Shown here piece after piece: positions 38,959-47,946 of a stretch of DNA of 64,000 bases. The stretch spans positions 1 to 64,000 of the forward strand of contig NZ_JALDYX010000004.1 of the NCBI RefSeq assembly GCF_024267675.1, written 5' to 3'. The notes below the pieces were generated by a model. The model searched no databases. It saw only the letters and a program-made list of their open reading frames with translations, and was not told where the DNA came from. This DNA comes from Marinobacterium sedimentorum (GTDB taxonomy: Bacteria > Pseudomonadota > Gammaproteobacteria > Pseudomonadales > Balneatricaceae). The position numbers and the translations under genes were made by a program. Position 1 is the stretch's first letter, and each line of letters opens with the position of its first letter.

Positions 38959-40725
38959 ATGGTGTTATTTTTTCAGCTTGGCTGGTTTTTTCGTGAACAC
39001 TGGCGTACCTACAGCCTGGCGTTGCTGATGCTGGCGGGCGTGGCCGTGCTGAACATGAGCGTGCCCTGGCTGGTTGGCCGCGCCATAGACGCGCTGCTGC
39101 AAACGCCGACCGGCACCGACAACGCCACCCCGGGTGCGCATTATCTGCTGGCGCTGTGCGGGCTGGGGCTGGCGGTCTATCTGCTGCGCATGGGCTGGCG
39201 GCTGATTCTGTTTGGGACCTCCTATCGGCTGGGTAACCTGCTGCGGGCGCGCTTTTATCAGCGCCTGACACGCCAGGGGCAGGCGTTCTACAACGTTCAC
39301 AACACCGGCGATCTGATGGCCCGCGCCACCAACGATATTGATGCCATCGAGCTTGCGGCAGGCGAGGGCGTGCTGTCGGGCTTTGACGGCCTGCTGACAC
39401 TGCTGCTGGTGCTGTTGATGATGTTTGTCGTCATTGACTGGCGTCTGGCGCTGGTGGCGCTGCTCCCCTTTCCCTTTATGGCGCTGGCGTTTTATCGCAT
39501 CTCCAGTGCTGTACACCGCCATTTTCAGCAGGCGCTGGAGCAGTTCTCCCGACTCAATGACCGCACCCAGGAAGCCCTGGCCGGCATTCGCCTGGTCAAG
39601 GCCATGGGGCGCGAAAGCGTTGAGACCCGCGCTTTCTGTGCCATCGCCGAAGAAGCCGCGGCAAGCAACTTCAAGGTGGCGCGCAGCGAAGCGCTGTTTG
39701 AACCGGTGATCTTTTTGTGCATGGCGGCGGCGCTGGCGCTGAGTGTGGGCTTTGGCGCCTGGCTGATAGTGGAGCAGGCACTGACGGTCGGCGCCCTGGC
39801 CAGCTTTATCATGTACCTGGGGCAGCTGATCTGGCCGATGTTTGCCTTTGGCTGGCTGCTGAACATTGTCGAGCGCGGCAGTGCCGCCTTCAAGCGGGTA
39901 GACAGCCTGCTGCAACGACCGGACAGCATCGATGCCAGTGGCACCCAGCAGCCATCGGGGGCGGATATCCGCCTGCGGGGGCTGACCTTCAGCTATCCAG
40001 ACAGCCCGACGCCTGCGCTGGCGCAGATCGACCTGACTCTGCCCCGGGGGCGGGTACTCGGGGTCGTAGGCCCGACCGGCGCCGGCAAGAGCACGCTGGT
40101 TCAGCTGTTGATGCGCTATTGGGATGCACAGCAGGGTGTCATTGAACTGGGCGGCGTAGCGATCAGGGAATTACAGCTGGCGGCGGTGCGCGGGACTTTC
40201 GCCTATGTGCCCCAGGACGCATTCCTGTTCAGTATCAGTATCGCGCAGAATATTGCCCTGGTCAGGCCCGATGCCAGCCAGGCTGATATTGAAGCCGCCG
40301 CCCGCATAGCGTCGGTACACGACGATATCATGGGTTTTGAACAGGGCTACGACACCCCGGTGGGCGAGCGTGGCGTGACCCTCTCCGGTGGTCAGCGCCA
40401 GCGTCTGGCGATAGCCCGGGCACTGCTGACGCGAGCACCGGTGCTGGTGCTGGATGATGCGCTTTCGGCGGTGGATGTGCATACCGAGCGGCGTATTCTG
40501 GGGCATCTGCGGCGCAATATTGGCGCCCAGAGCTGCATTATCATCAGCCACCGATTGTCTGCGGTGCAGCATGCCGACGAGATTATTGTACTGTCCCATG
40601 GCGTTGTGCTGGAGCGTGGCACTCATGCCGCCCTGCAGGCAGGGGATGGCTGGTACAGTCGCATGGATGCCTATCAACAACTCGAAGCGTCGCTGGATGC
40701 CAGGGATCAGGAGGTCGGGGCATGA
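38959..40725 (+). CDS. ABC exporter, MdlA-like half-transporter
   Basis: A fused membrane-ATPase protein of 588 residues; the start at 38959 (MVLFFQLGWFFREHW) lines up with MdlA, though an earlier ATG (38902) or GTG is possible and no clear ribosome site marks either. Walker A GPTGAGKST and signature LSGGQRQRLA are complete. The Walker B end reads VLDDALS, with Asp in place of the catalytic Glu, so this is the degenerate half of a heterodimer. The stop overlaps the next gene by 4 bp. Confidence 0.9.
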   Translation: MVLFFQLGWFFREHWRTYSLALLMLAGVAVLNMSVPWLVGRAIDALLQTPTGTDNATPGAHYLLALCGLGLAVYLLRMGWRLILFGTSYRLGNLLRARFYQRLTRQGQAFYNVHNTGDLMARATNDIDAIELAAGEGVLSGFDGLLTLLLVLLMMFVVIDWRLALVALLPFPFMALAFYRISSAVHRHFQQALEQFSRLNDRTQEALAGIRLVKAMGRESVETRAFCAIAEEAAASNFKVARSEALFEPVIFLCMAAALALSVGFGAWLIVEQALTVGALASFIMYLGQLIWPMFAFGWLLNIVERGSAAFKRVDSLLQRPDSIDASGTQQPSGADIRLRGLTFSYPDSPTPALAQIDLTLPRGRVLGVVGPTGAGKSTLVQLLMRYWDAQQGVIELGGVAIRELQLAAVRGTFAYVPQDAFLFSISIAQNIALVRPDASQADIEAAARIASVHDDIMGFEQGYDTPVGERGVTLSGGQRQRLAIARALLTRAPVLVLDDALSAVDVHTERRILGHLRRNIGAQSCIIISHRLSAVQHADEIIVLSHGVVLERGTHAALQAGDGWYSRMDAYQQLEASLDARDQEVGA

Positions 40726-42524
40726 GTGCTTCAGCCCATAGCAACACCGAGCAGACTGAGCTGCCTCGGGACAAGCGCGGCGCCTTTCGCCTGCTGAGCG
40801 ACTATGTGGTGCGGGACAAGCCGCTGCTGCTACGGGCACTGCTGTTGCTCCTGCTGGCGACGGCGGCGGATGTGGCCGGCCCGATTCTGCTTAAAGTCTT
40901 TATCGACGATCATCTGCTACCGGAAAATTTCGAGCTGCGGGCGTTGCTGAGCCTGCTGCTGGTCTACCTGCTGACCCAGATCTCGGCCGCCTGGTTGCGT
41001 TACCAGCAAACGCTGCGATTTTGCGACATGGCGCTCGGGGCCGTGCTGGATATTCGCGAGCGGGTGTTCGCCCATGTGCTGCGCCTGCCCATGGTCTTTT
41101 ATGATCGCGCCATGACCGGTCAGTTGGTCAGCCGCATCACCAACGATACCGAGGCCATCAAGGATCTGTATGTGCAGTTCCTGTCGGTGGTGCTGACCAA
41201 TCTGATTCTGCTGGCGGGTATCATAGTCGCCATGGGGCTGCTCAATGTGCAGCTGATGTTGATTGCCCTGACCCTGGTACCGGCGGTGGTGGCGGTGATT
41301 TACGTCTATCAGCGTCTCAGCGGCACCGCGGTGGGACAAACGCGCCAGCTTCGCTCCGAGATCAACGCCAGTATCAGCGAGTCCATCGCCGGTATGGGGG
41401 TGATTCAGGCCAGCAATCAGCAGCAGCGTTTCAGCGCCCAGTTCGAAGGCCTGAACAGCCGATATTACCGCGCCCGCATGCGCACCGTGCGAGCCGGAGC
41501 TTTCTTGCTGCGCCCGGCCATCGACCTGCTCAGCGTACTGGTGCTGGTGGCGGTGGTCTGGGGCTTTGGTCTGCAGCAGGTCGCCGGTGTGGCGGAAATC
41601 GGCGTGCTCTACGCCTTTCTCAATTACCTGAGTCGCTTTACCGAGCCCCTGGCCGAAATCACCCAGCGCTTCAATCTCTATCAGCAGGCCATGGTCGCGG
41701 GCAGCCGTGTGCATCAGCTGATACAGGAGGGCGAGCAGCAATACCCGGCCGGTGATGCACTGATCAGTGCCGGTGCCATCAGCGTGCGGCAGCTGGATTT
41801 CCAGTATCAGCCGGGCAAACCCGTGCTTAAGACGCTTTCGATCGAGGTGCCGGCCGGTGGATTCTTCGCCGTGGTGGGCCATACCGGCAGCGGCAAGAGT
41901 ACGCTGCTGAACCTGCTGCTGAATTTCTATACCCCTACCGGTGGCGAGATTCGTCTGGACGATCAGCCCCTGTCGCAGCTGGGCCACGAGGCTCTGCGCT
42001 CAGGTATCGGCCTTATTCCGCAGGAGCCCTTTGTGCTCGCGGCCAGCCTCTACGACAACATCGATATGGGGCGGGACCTGGGCCAGGCGGCCATCGAAAA
42101 GGCGGCGCGCCAGGCGCATCTGCACAGCCTTATCGAGTCCATGCCGCTGGGCTATCAGACGCTGCTGGGGGAGCGGGGTACGCGACTCTCGACTGGCCAG
42201 CGCCAGCAGCTGATTATCGCCAGGGCCCTGGCCGCTTCGCCGCGCATCCTCTTGCTTGATGAGGCCACGGCCAACGTCGACAGCGAAACCGAGCAGGTGG
42301 TGCAGCAGGCGCTGAGTGAGCTGCATGGCAAGGTTACGCTGATTGTGGTGGCGCATCGTTTGTCCACCATTCGCCAGGCCGACCGTATTCTGGTGCTGTC
42401 CCACGGCGAGATTGCAGAAACCGGCACTCACACCGAGCTGCTGGCCCGCCCCGATGGCCTTTACGGTTCCATGTATCGTCTGCAGCAGCAGGCGCGGCGG
42501 GTGGAAGAGGCCGAAGGCGTCTGA
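40722..42524 (+). CDS. ABC exporter, MdlB-like half-transporter
   Basis: The 600-residue partner has six membrane helices (about 35-310), Walker A GHTGSGKST, a degenerate signature LSTGQRQQ, and a canonical Walker B LLLDEAT with catalytic Glu. The combination (complete Glu here, intact LSGGQ in the partner) is the expected asymmetric heterodimer with one working ATPase site. The E. coli MdlAB substrate is not firmly known, so a general export role is all that can be said. It converges with the DUF2254 gene. Confidence 0.9.
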   Translation: MSASAHSNTEQTELPRDKRGAFRLLSDYVVRDKPLLLRALLLLLLATAADVAGPILLKVFIDDHLLPENFELRALLSLLLVYLLTQISAAWLRYQQTLRFCDMALGAVLDIRERVFAHVLRLPMVFYDRAMTGQLVSRITNDTEAIKDLYVQFLSVVLTNLILLAGIIVAMGLLNVQLMLIALTLVPAVVAVIYVYQRLSGTAVGQTRQLRSEINASISESIAGMGVIQASNQQQRFSAQFEGLNSRYYRARMRTVRAGAFLLRPAIDLLSVLVLVAVVWGFGLQQVAGVAEIGVLYAFLNYLSRFTEPLAEITQRFNLYQQAMVAGSRVHQLIQEGEQQYPAGDALISAGAISVRQLDFQYQPGKPVLKTLSIEVPAGGFFAVVGHTGSGKSTLLNLLLNFYTPTGGEIRLDDQPLSQLGHEALRSGIGLIPQEPFVLAASLYDNIDMGRDLGQAAIEKAARQAHLHSLIESMPLGYQTLLGERGTRLSTGQRQQLIIARALAASPRILLLDEATANVDSETEQVVQQALSELHGKVTLIVVAHRLSTIRQADRILVLSHGEIAETGTHTELLARPDGLYGSMYRLQQQARRVEEAEGV

Positions 42525-42549
42525 GGCTTTGGGCGTGAATTTGTACTGT

Positions 42550-43851
42550 TCAGTAAGGCGGCGAGTCGACGCGCCTCAGTCTGTCCGCTACCTGGCGCAG
42601 GCGCACCCGATCCGGCTCGAAGTGCAGCTCCTGTTCGGCGCGCCCCAGCGCCCGGAGGGAATGCTCCAGGCTGAGCCGCTGCATTTCACCCTGGCCGGTG
42701 GCGGCGAGGCTTTCAAAGGCTTTCTGCAGCCGAGTGGCCACTTCGAGGTTGGCGGCGCCATCGCGGGCAATCGGGTTGAAGGCATCGTCAAACATGTCCC
42801 GCAGTGCGAGTTCGGGGACGCCGACGCGGTCGAACTGGGGAGTGGAGCGCTCGTCATCGCCGACAGGCGCCGCCCAGAGCGCAAACAGCCGCACCAGCGA
42901 GCCAATCACATCAATGGCGGTACCGGGATCATTTACCGCCGGCGATAGCGCCCGGCTGGCGATTTCCGCCAGTACGATCAGGCCAAAGCGCGGGTCCTCA
43001 TCGAAGGTGCGTTCGGGAAGAACCCGAAAGGCGGCAGCAATTTCAGCGACGTCCCAGGGGGCAGCAGCGTTGTCTGGCGGGGCTGCTGCGGATGCCGCGT
43101 CTGGTACAACCTGGGCCAGGGGCCTGCCCGGGCCTATAAAGCTGCCGGGGAGACAGGTCAGGCTGATACGCAGGCGTGACTTTTCCGCCAGCGTCTGCAG
43201 GGCTGCCAGATCCACAATCTGCACATAGCCAATATCGTCGCTGAACACCGTTTGTGCGCCTGGCGCAAGCGGCGCCACCGCAATGCCTCCGAGGGTGGGG
43301 GAGCAGCGTCTGCGCCGCAGCGCAGTGGCTGTGGCCTTTTCTGCCTTGTGTACGGTGCTGCCCATACGACCCAGGCGGGCAATGGAGTCGACCCACCGCA
43401 CGAAGGTGATGATAACGATGGCAAACACCAGCAGGGTCAGAATGAAGAGGGCAAAATAGCCCGCTTTGCCGAAGTAGCCATTTTTCAGGGCGATGAGGGC
43501 GACGATGCCGAATATGAAGGCACCGATAAAGGCGGAGAGCGCGTTCTGGGAACTGTCGTCTGCGATCACCAGGGCAAAGGTGCGTGGCGTGGCAGTAGTG
43601 CTGGCCGAGGCGTAGGCCGAAACCATGGAGGCAACGGCGAAGGTGGCGATGACCAGCATGCTGGAGGAAATAATGCTGAGCAGTGTTTCGATCGAGCCCC
43701 GAGAAATGCTCGGCACCAGGGCCGCGAGGCCCGTGTAGTCAGCCAATTTGGCAACGTAGACCCAGAGAACCGACAGCACGCAATTAAGCAGCGGCTTGAC
43801 CCAGAGGCGCTCGCCGATGCGGTTGAGGAAAAATCTCAGGCGATCATGCAT
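42550..43851 (-). CDS. DUF2254 membrane protein
   Basis: The 433-residue protein has four N-terminal membrane helices (about 15-35, 55-78, 105-125, 133-155) including SRGSIETLLSIISSSMLVIATF, then a large soluble domain with DIGYVQIVDLAALQ and RTFDEDPRFGLIVLAEIASRALSPAVNDPGTAIDVI. This is the DUF2254 pattern; function is not known. The upstream region contains copy A of a structured repeat. Confidence 0.88.
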   Translation of the reverse strand: MHDRLRFFLNRIGERLWVKPLLNCVLSVLWVYVAKLADYTGLAALVPSISRGSIETLLSIISSSMLVIATFAVASMVSAYASASTTATPRTFALVIADDSSQNALSAFIGAFIFGIVALIALKNGYFGKAGYFALFILTLLVFAIVIITFVRWVDSIARLGRMGSTVHKAEKATATALRRRRCSPTLGGIAVAPLAPGAQTVFSDDIGYVQIVDLAALQTLAEKSRLRISLTCLPGSFIGPGRPLAQVVPDAASAAAPPDNAAAPWDVAEIAAAFRVLPERTFDEDPRFGLIVLAEIASRALSPAVNDPGTAIDVIGSLVRLFALWAAPVGDDERSTPQFDRVGVPELALRDMFDDAFNPIARDGAANLEVATRLQKAFESLAATGQGEMQRLSLEHSLRALGRAEQELHFEPDRVRLRQVADRLRRVDSPPY

Positions 43852-43913
43852 TACCAGTCACTTTGAGGGAACCTGTTGAAAATGGCTACCCGCAAAGCGT
43901 AGCACTCCTCTAT

Positions 43914-44060
43914 TAACCTGACAGGCAAATAGGTTTTCTTCCCCGCCACAGGCCCTTTAATCCAAGAGAATGAGCGCAGCTAGGCGTATAGGCTGGATTT
44001 TTCAGGGGATATAGCCGGCATGCGCATTGTGGGCCATTGCTTCTGAGGATGGCCCAATGA
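43914..44060 (-). repeat. Structured intergenic repeat, copy A
   Basis: This region resembles 44977-45135 over its length with gaps: shared blocks include CAAATAGGTT, AGGC(C/T)CTTTAAT, AGAATG(A/G)GCGC and GGCCCAATGATGA. It includes a hairpin at about 44026-44060 (CATTG, GGGCCAT, loop, ATGGCCC, AATG). It lies just upstream of the DUF2254 gene in the minus direction. Confidence 0.7.
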
Positions 44061-44098
44061 TGATGCATCTCGGCTGCATACAGGCGCGCACTGGCCCG

Positions 44099-44221
44099 TC
44101 AGTCATCGTGTTTGTTAGCAACGGCCGGTATGGCCTTCTCGGCTTCCTCTGCGATAACGGCGCCGCTGCCAAGTGCCGATAGGGTCACCAGCGTTGCGAC
44201 AATTCCCTTTAGTTTGATCAT
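44099..44221 (-). CDS. Small secreted hypothetical protein
   Basis: A 40-residue frame from the ATG at 44221 begins MIKLKGIVATLVTLSALGSG, a plausible Sec signal peptide cut near AVIA, leaving about 18 charged residues. A GGAG ribosome site lies upstream. The longer frame to 44347 has no sign of coding. I do not recognise the product. The next 213 bp toward the 147-residue gene contain no gene. Confidence 0.45.
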   Translation of the reverse strand: MIKLKGIVATLVTLSALGSGAVIAEEAEKAIPAVANKHDD

Positions 44222-44434
44222 GAAGGCTCTCCAGTGGTTTAGGAGTGGCCAAGTTACCCTGAAACGGGGAGAAAGTCCTTGTCCGGTCGCGCGGGTCTTT
44301 ATGGCGCCTGGCCACTGCCGGATTCGAACCTGGATCTGTGTTGTCATTGCGGGGGCGGCGGGGGGTGCGGGGATAGAGGCAAGGGCGGGCGCTGGTGATG
44401 TCTGCTCAGCGCTCGCGGAATTAACGGCGACGGA

Positions 44435-44878
44435 TCAGGGGGCAGTCCACTGCTTGATTCTGTCCTGGGATATTTTTACGGCGTCGTCGCTGAAGGTTTC
44501 CGGGTAGCGGATGATCACGGCTTCCAGTGCATAGTCTTCAAGGCCCATGTCGACGAGGCTGCTGTAGCCTTCGGGCTCGGCCGGGCGATTGATGGCGCGA
44601 TCAACGGCGCTGATGATGCCGTGACGCTTGATCAGCTGCCAGGTGCTGGAGGCGCGGGTTTTCTTGCCGTTTTTGACGCTGAGGACTTCTTCATAGGCAT
44701 AGATGGCGCTGATAGCATCTTTTTCTGCCTCCGACTCGGTGTCGTAGGCGTCGGCCCGCAGTTGTACGGCCCGCTGTTTGGCTTCCATCGCCAAATCATC
44801 CCGGCCACGCTCGGCACAGTTTTTGGCAAATATTTCACATTTTTCCGGTGTTTTTATATTCCTGACTCTATCGTCCAT
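44435..44878 (-). CDS. Conserved hypothetical protein, 147 residues
   Basis: Starting at the ATG at 44878 the protein reads MDDRVRNIKTPEKCEIFAKN..., with a helical, charged N-terminal half, AIYAYEEVLSVKNGKKTRAS near the middle and TWQLIKRHGIISAVDRA after it. I recall similar stand-alone proteins in other proteobacteria, but no function. The basic KNGKKTRASSTWQLIKRHG segment could contact nucleic acid (inference). Base composition is less GC-rich than neighbours and it lies between two copies of an intergenic repeat, hinting at acquired DNA. Confidence 0.75.
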   Translation of the reverse strand: MDDRVRNIKTPEKCEIFAKNCAERGRDDLAMEAKQRAVQLRADAYDTESEAEKDAISAIYAYEEVLSVKNGKKTRASSTWQLIKRHGIISAVDRAINRPAEPEGYSSLVDMGLEDYALEAVIIRYPETFSDDAVKISQDRIKQWTAP

Positions 44879-44976
44879 ATTAGTTTTCACCCTGTGTTGG
44901 CAGATGCCGACAACAACGTCGACAGCGCTGCGTTGCTCGCTGACGATTATCAGCCTGTATCGCATTATCTATTAGG

Positions 44977-45135
44977 CTAACGGACAAATAGGTTCCCTAT
45001 CTTGTCTGTCACGCCATAGGCTCTTTAATACCAAAAGAATGGGCGCAAGTACGCGGACATGCTGACCTTTTTTGGGAGAAGAGAAGGCGTTCACATTGGG
45101 TCTTAGTTCCAACGAAAGGCCCAATGATGAAGCAT
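44977..45135 (-). repeat. Structured intergenic repeat, copy B
   Basis: This is the second copy of the repeat at 43914-44060. It carries a hairpin at about 44984-45008 (GACAAATAGG, TT, CCTATCTTGTC) and one at about 45093-45126 whose arms (CATTGGGTCTT / AAGGCCCAATG) differ from copy A but still pair. It lies upstream of the 147-residue gene in the minus direction, as copy A lies upstream of DUF2254. The rest of 44879-45421 holds nothing I can name. Confidence 0.7.
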
Positions 45136-45421
45136 CCCATGCTTCATATATTAACCCTGGCACTTTTTCACTATACGGTGATTAACTGCGCAATGCAGCC
45201 AAAGGCCTGAGTTCTGCAAGATTAACTGCCGCTGCGACAGCGGAGTAACGACAGAATCCTGTGACTGGCGAACGGCTGTGACGGGCGCTACACGGGAGTC
45301 ACACGGGAGCCAAGGTTGCGTTGGCCGGTTTTCGCTTGCCTGCTGCCGAACTAAATGCGATTCGTGCAATCTATTGAAACTGCACCGGTAATCAACCTGT
45401 TGTACGGAGCCTGGAACGGAC

Positions 45422-45727
45422 GTGAAGGCATTACTCTATACCCTGACATTGCTGCTGTTTTCGCTGGGCGTATCGGCATCCGAGCAGGCTAGCGATGAAG
45501 CGCTGCCGGCGAGTCATGCTGATTTCAGCACAGTGTCTGCGGTTATTGATCCGGTGCCCTGCGGCGGTGCCGATCGGGTTTTTGCCGTCGTTGTATTAAC
45601 CTGCCTGTTCGACCTGCCACAAAATCAGCCTGGGCTCCAATATCAGGCCGCCTATGGCACATCGATCAGCGGTCTTCAGTCTATCCGCGCCCCCCCGGTG
45701 GCTCTGGCATCCCTTTCGAGCGTTTAA
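45422..45727 (+). CDS. Putative small periplasmic protein
   Basis: A 101-residue frame starts at GTG 45422 with a clear signal-peptide pattern (MKALLYTLTLLLFSLGVSAS). The mature part has two cysteines and no known motif. A CGGAG sequence lies a little far (about 17 bases) upstream. The frame could be real or chance; the signal sequence is the best support. Confidence 0.45.
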   Translation: MKALLYTLTLLLFSLGVSASEQASDEALPASHADFSTVSAVIDPVPCGGADRVFAVVVLTCLFDLPQNQPGLQYQAAYGTSISGLQSIRAPPVALASLSSV

Positions 45728-45810
45728 CGACTTAATTTTTATTTTTATTGATTCCATTTATTTGGGGCGACGCCTGCACGTCTGCAGGTTACTGCCCCCC
45801 GGGGGATTGC

Positions 45811-46122
45811 ATGATTACTTCAACCCTTTTTCGCCATGGCGTGAGTGATGCGCCCGCCAAACAGCAGATCAGCCACCGGCTGAAATGGCTCGCGGCGGCG
45901 GCGCCACAAATCACCCGCGTGGATATAGTGCTGGATCAGGTACCGTACGGCGGGCGTCCCAAGCACCTGTATCAGTGCCATATTTCGATGCGTGCGGCCG
46001 GGCGCAAACAGTGTGATGTCTACGTCAACAATGGCTCCATTGATCTTGCGGTTGCCGATGCATTCGACCAGATAGGCAGTCTTATCCGTTACAAAAACCC
46101 CGAAAGCCGGGCGCACGTATGA
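45811..46122 (+). CDS. HPF/RaiA-like ribosome-associated protein
   Basis: Starting at the ATG at 45811 the protein has 103 residues with the beta-alpha pattern of S30AE (hibernation promoting factor) domains: RVDIVLDQVP, HLYQCHISMRAAGRKQCDVYV and a C-terminal helix DLAVADAFDQIGSLIRYKN. Such factors bind the 30S decoding site and silence ribosomes in stress. It is a divergent short form. The TGA overlaps an ATG in the following protease frame (ATGA at 46119). Confidence 0.7.
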   Translation: MITSTLFRHGVSDAPAKQQISHRLKWLAAAAPQITRVDIVLDQVPYGGRPKHLYQCHISMRAAGRKQCDVYVNNGSIDLAVADAFDQIGSLIRYKNPESRAHV

Positions 46123-46151
46123 ATACTTTAATGCACAGGAGTACCCCAATC

Positions 46152-47507
46152 ATGGCGCGTAAAATCAGGTACATGCTGATTCTGATGCTTGCCACCTTGT
46201 CGAGCCTGAGCATGGCGGGCTTGCCAATGACCGATGGCGCGGGGCGCGAGCTGCCGTCTCTGGCGCCCATGCTGGAGCAGGTCAATCCGGCGGTGGTGAA
46301 TATTTCGACCTATACCAGCAAGCCGCAGCAGCAGAATCCCCTGCTGCAGGATCCCTTCTTCAGGCGCTTCTTTAATATTCCCGATGAACAGGCCCGGCCG
46401 CGCCCGCGGCGCCGTCAGACCAGTGCCGGTTCCGGTGTCATTGTTGATGCCGCCAAAGGCTCCATCATTACCAACTTCCATGTCATCAAGGGCGCGGATG
46501 AAATTCAGGTATCGCTGACCGATGGCAGAACCTTCGAGGCCGAGCTGGTGGGGGGCGATCCCGAGGTGGACATCGCGGTGCTGAAGATCGAAGCCGATGC
46601 TCTTACCGCCGTGTCGCTGGCGGATTCGGACGATCTGCGCGTGGGTGACTTCGTGGTGGCCATCGGCAATCCCTTTGGTCTGGGCCAGACCATTACCACC
46701 GGTGTTGTCAGTGCGCTGGGGCGCAGTGGTCTTGGAATCGAGGGCTATGAAGACTTTATCCAGACCGATGCCTCGATCAACCCGGGTAACTCCGGTGGTG
46801 CGCTGGTGAACCTGCGCGGCGAGCTGGTGGGGATCAATACGGCGATTATTGCCCCCGGCGGCGGTAACGTGGGTATCGGTTTTGCTATCCCGGTCAATAT
46901 GGCCCAGGCCAGTGCGGCGCAGATTCTGGAGCATGGCGAGGTCAAGCGGGGCCAGATCGGTGTCGCGATTCAGGACATGACGCCTGCGCTGCAAAAGGCC
47001 TTTAAACTGCCCAATGGCCAAAAGGGCGTGCTGGTGACCGATGTGAAGAAGGACTCCGAAGCCGACAAGGCCGGGCTGGAAGCCGGTGACCTGATCATGG
47101 CCGTTAACGGTCAGGCATCGCCGACTACCGGTCAGCTGCGCAACAGCATTGCCTTCAGCGAGATTGGCGAAACCCTGTCGCTGAAGGTACTGCGCGATGG
47201 CAGAACCCTGATGCTTGAGGTTGATGTCGGTGAGTCGGCGGACTGGGCGATCAAAGCTGAACATCCGCTGTTGCAGAACCTGACGCTGCAGCCCAACCCC
47301 GGGGGAGCGGGTGTGCAGATCAAGGCGCTGTCGCCGGACTCAATGGCGGCGGCCAATGGCCTGCGTGCCAACGATGTCCTGCTGAGCGTCAACCGGATCA
47401 AGGTTGCCTCGGTGGAGGATGTCGCCCAGGCGCTGCAGAACAGTGACGATCCCGTGCTGTTGCAGGTCGAACGGGGCGGAGGTGTGTTTTTCCTGGTGAT
47501 TCACTAA
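46152..47507 (+). CDS. degQ: DegQ-type periplasmic serine protease
   Basis: HtrA-family protease-chaperone for misfolded envelope proteins. The chosen ATG at 46152 has AGGAG about 11 bases upstream and gives 451 residues with a signal peptide (MARKIRYMLILMLATLSSLS); an ATG at 46119 overlapping the previous stop is possible. The triad is visible: His in TNFHVIKGADE, Asp in VDIAVLKI and Ser in NPGNSGGALVNLRG. Two PDZ domains follow (about 265-355 and 370-450). The length matches DegQ, and the short LA loop is more like DegQ/AlgW than DegP. Confidence 0.92.
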   Translation: MARKIRYMLILMLATLSSLSMAGLPMTDGAGRELPSLAPMLEQVNPAVVNISTYTSKPQQQNPLLQDPFFRRFFNIPDEQARPRPRRRQTSAGSGVIVDAAKGSIITNFHVIKGADEIQVSLTDGRTFEAELVGGDPEVDIAVLKIEADALTAVSLADSDDLRVGDFVVAIGNPFGLGQTITTGVVSALGRSGLGIEGYEDFIQTDASINPGNSGGALVNLRGELVGINTAIIAPGGGNVGIGFAIPVNMAQASAAQILEHGEVKRGQIGVAIQDMTPALQKAFKLPNGQKGVLVTDVKKDSEADKAGLEAGDLIMAVNGQASPTTGQLRNSIAFSEIGETLSLKVLRDGRTLMLEVDVGESADWAIKAEHPLLQNLTLQPNPGGAGVQIKALSPDSMAAANGLRANDVLLSVNRIKVASVEDVAQALQNSDDPVLLQVERGGGVFFLVIH

Positions 47508-47526
47508 TTTAAGCTGGCAACGCTGA

Positions 47527-47560
47527 AGGACAAACAGGCTCCCTGCCTGTTTGTCCTTTG
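47527..47560 (+). terminator. Terminator after the DegQ-type gene
   Basis: A perfect 13-bp stem AGGACAAACAGGC with a 5-base loop and its inverse complement ends in CCTTTG, 20 bp after the stop. The core CAGGCTCCCTGCCTG recurs at 47677-47691. Between there and 47946 lies a non-coding stretch with further hairpins (GCTCTTG/CAAGAGC at 47788-47802) and no gene. Confidence 0.75.
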
Positions 47561-47946
47561 TGGACTCTAAGTGCGTTTTGCCTTTTCTCCTGCAGCGCCA
47601 GGATTCCCGCACTTCCTGGCAGTCACACCCAGGCACGTATATGTGTGTGCGGCCACGAAACTACCTGGCGAATAGACAGGCTCCCTGCCTGGAAGGTGCG
47701 ATCTAGTGTAGTACTTCGCTCTTAGAGGCGCTTTTAGCGAGTCGCCCGCAGGGAGCTCGCCAATTCGCGCCCTGCTGCGTTGCCGCTCTTGGCAAGAGCC
47801 CCACTTATACCTGCGAACGGCGCCTTGCCGGACACGAATTGACGGGCTCTATAAGCACCCATTAGGGCGAAGCAGTACATTAGCTTCACGGCGACGTCGT
47901 TCTGTGCTTCCATCGGCAGTCAACTTAACTCACAGGATTTTCTCCC

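Noticed and set aside
44310-44345. tRNA T-arm-like sequence on the minus strand (GGTTCGAATCC)
   Set aside because: The T-stem pairs at only 3 of 5 positions, and no D-arm, anticodon arm or acceptor stem could be matched nearby. Probably chance.
43914-45135. Integron attC sites (cassette array) as explanation for the repeats around the small genes
   Set aside because: The core RYYYAAC / GTTRRRY sequences do not fit at either copy, and no integrase is present in the window.
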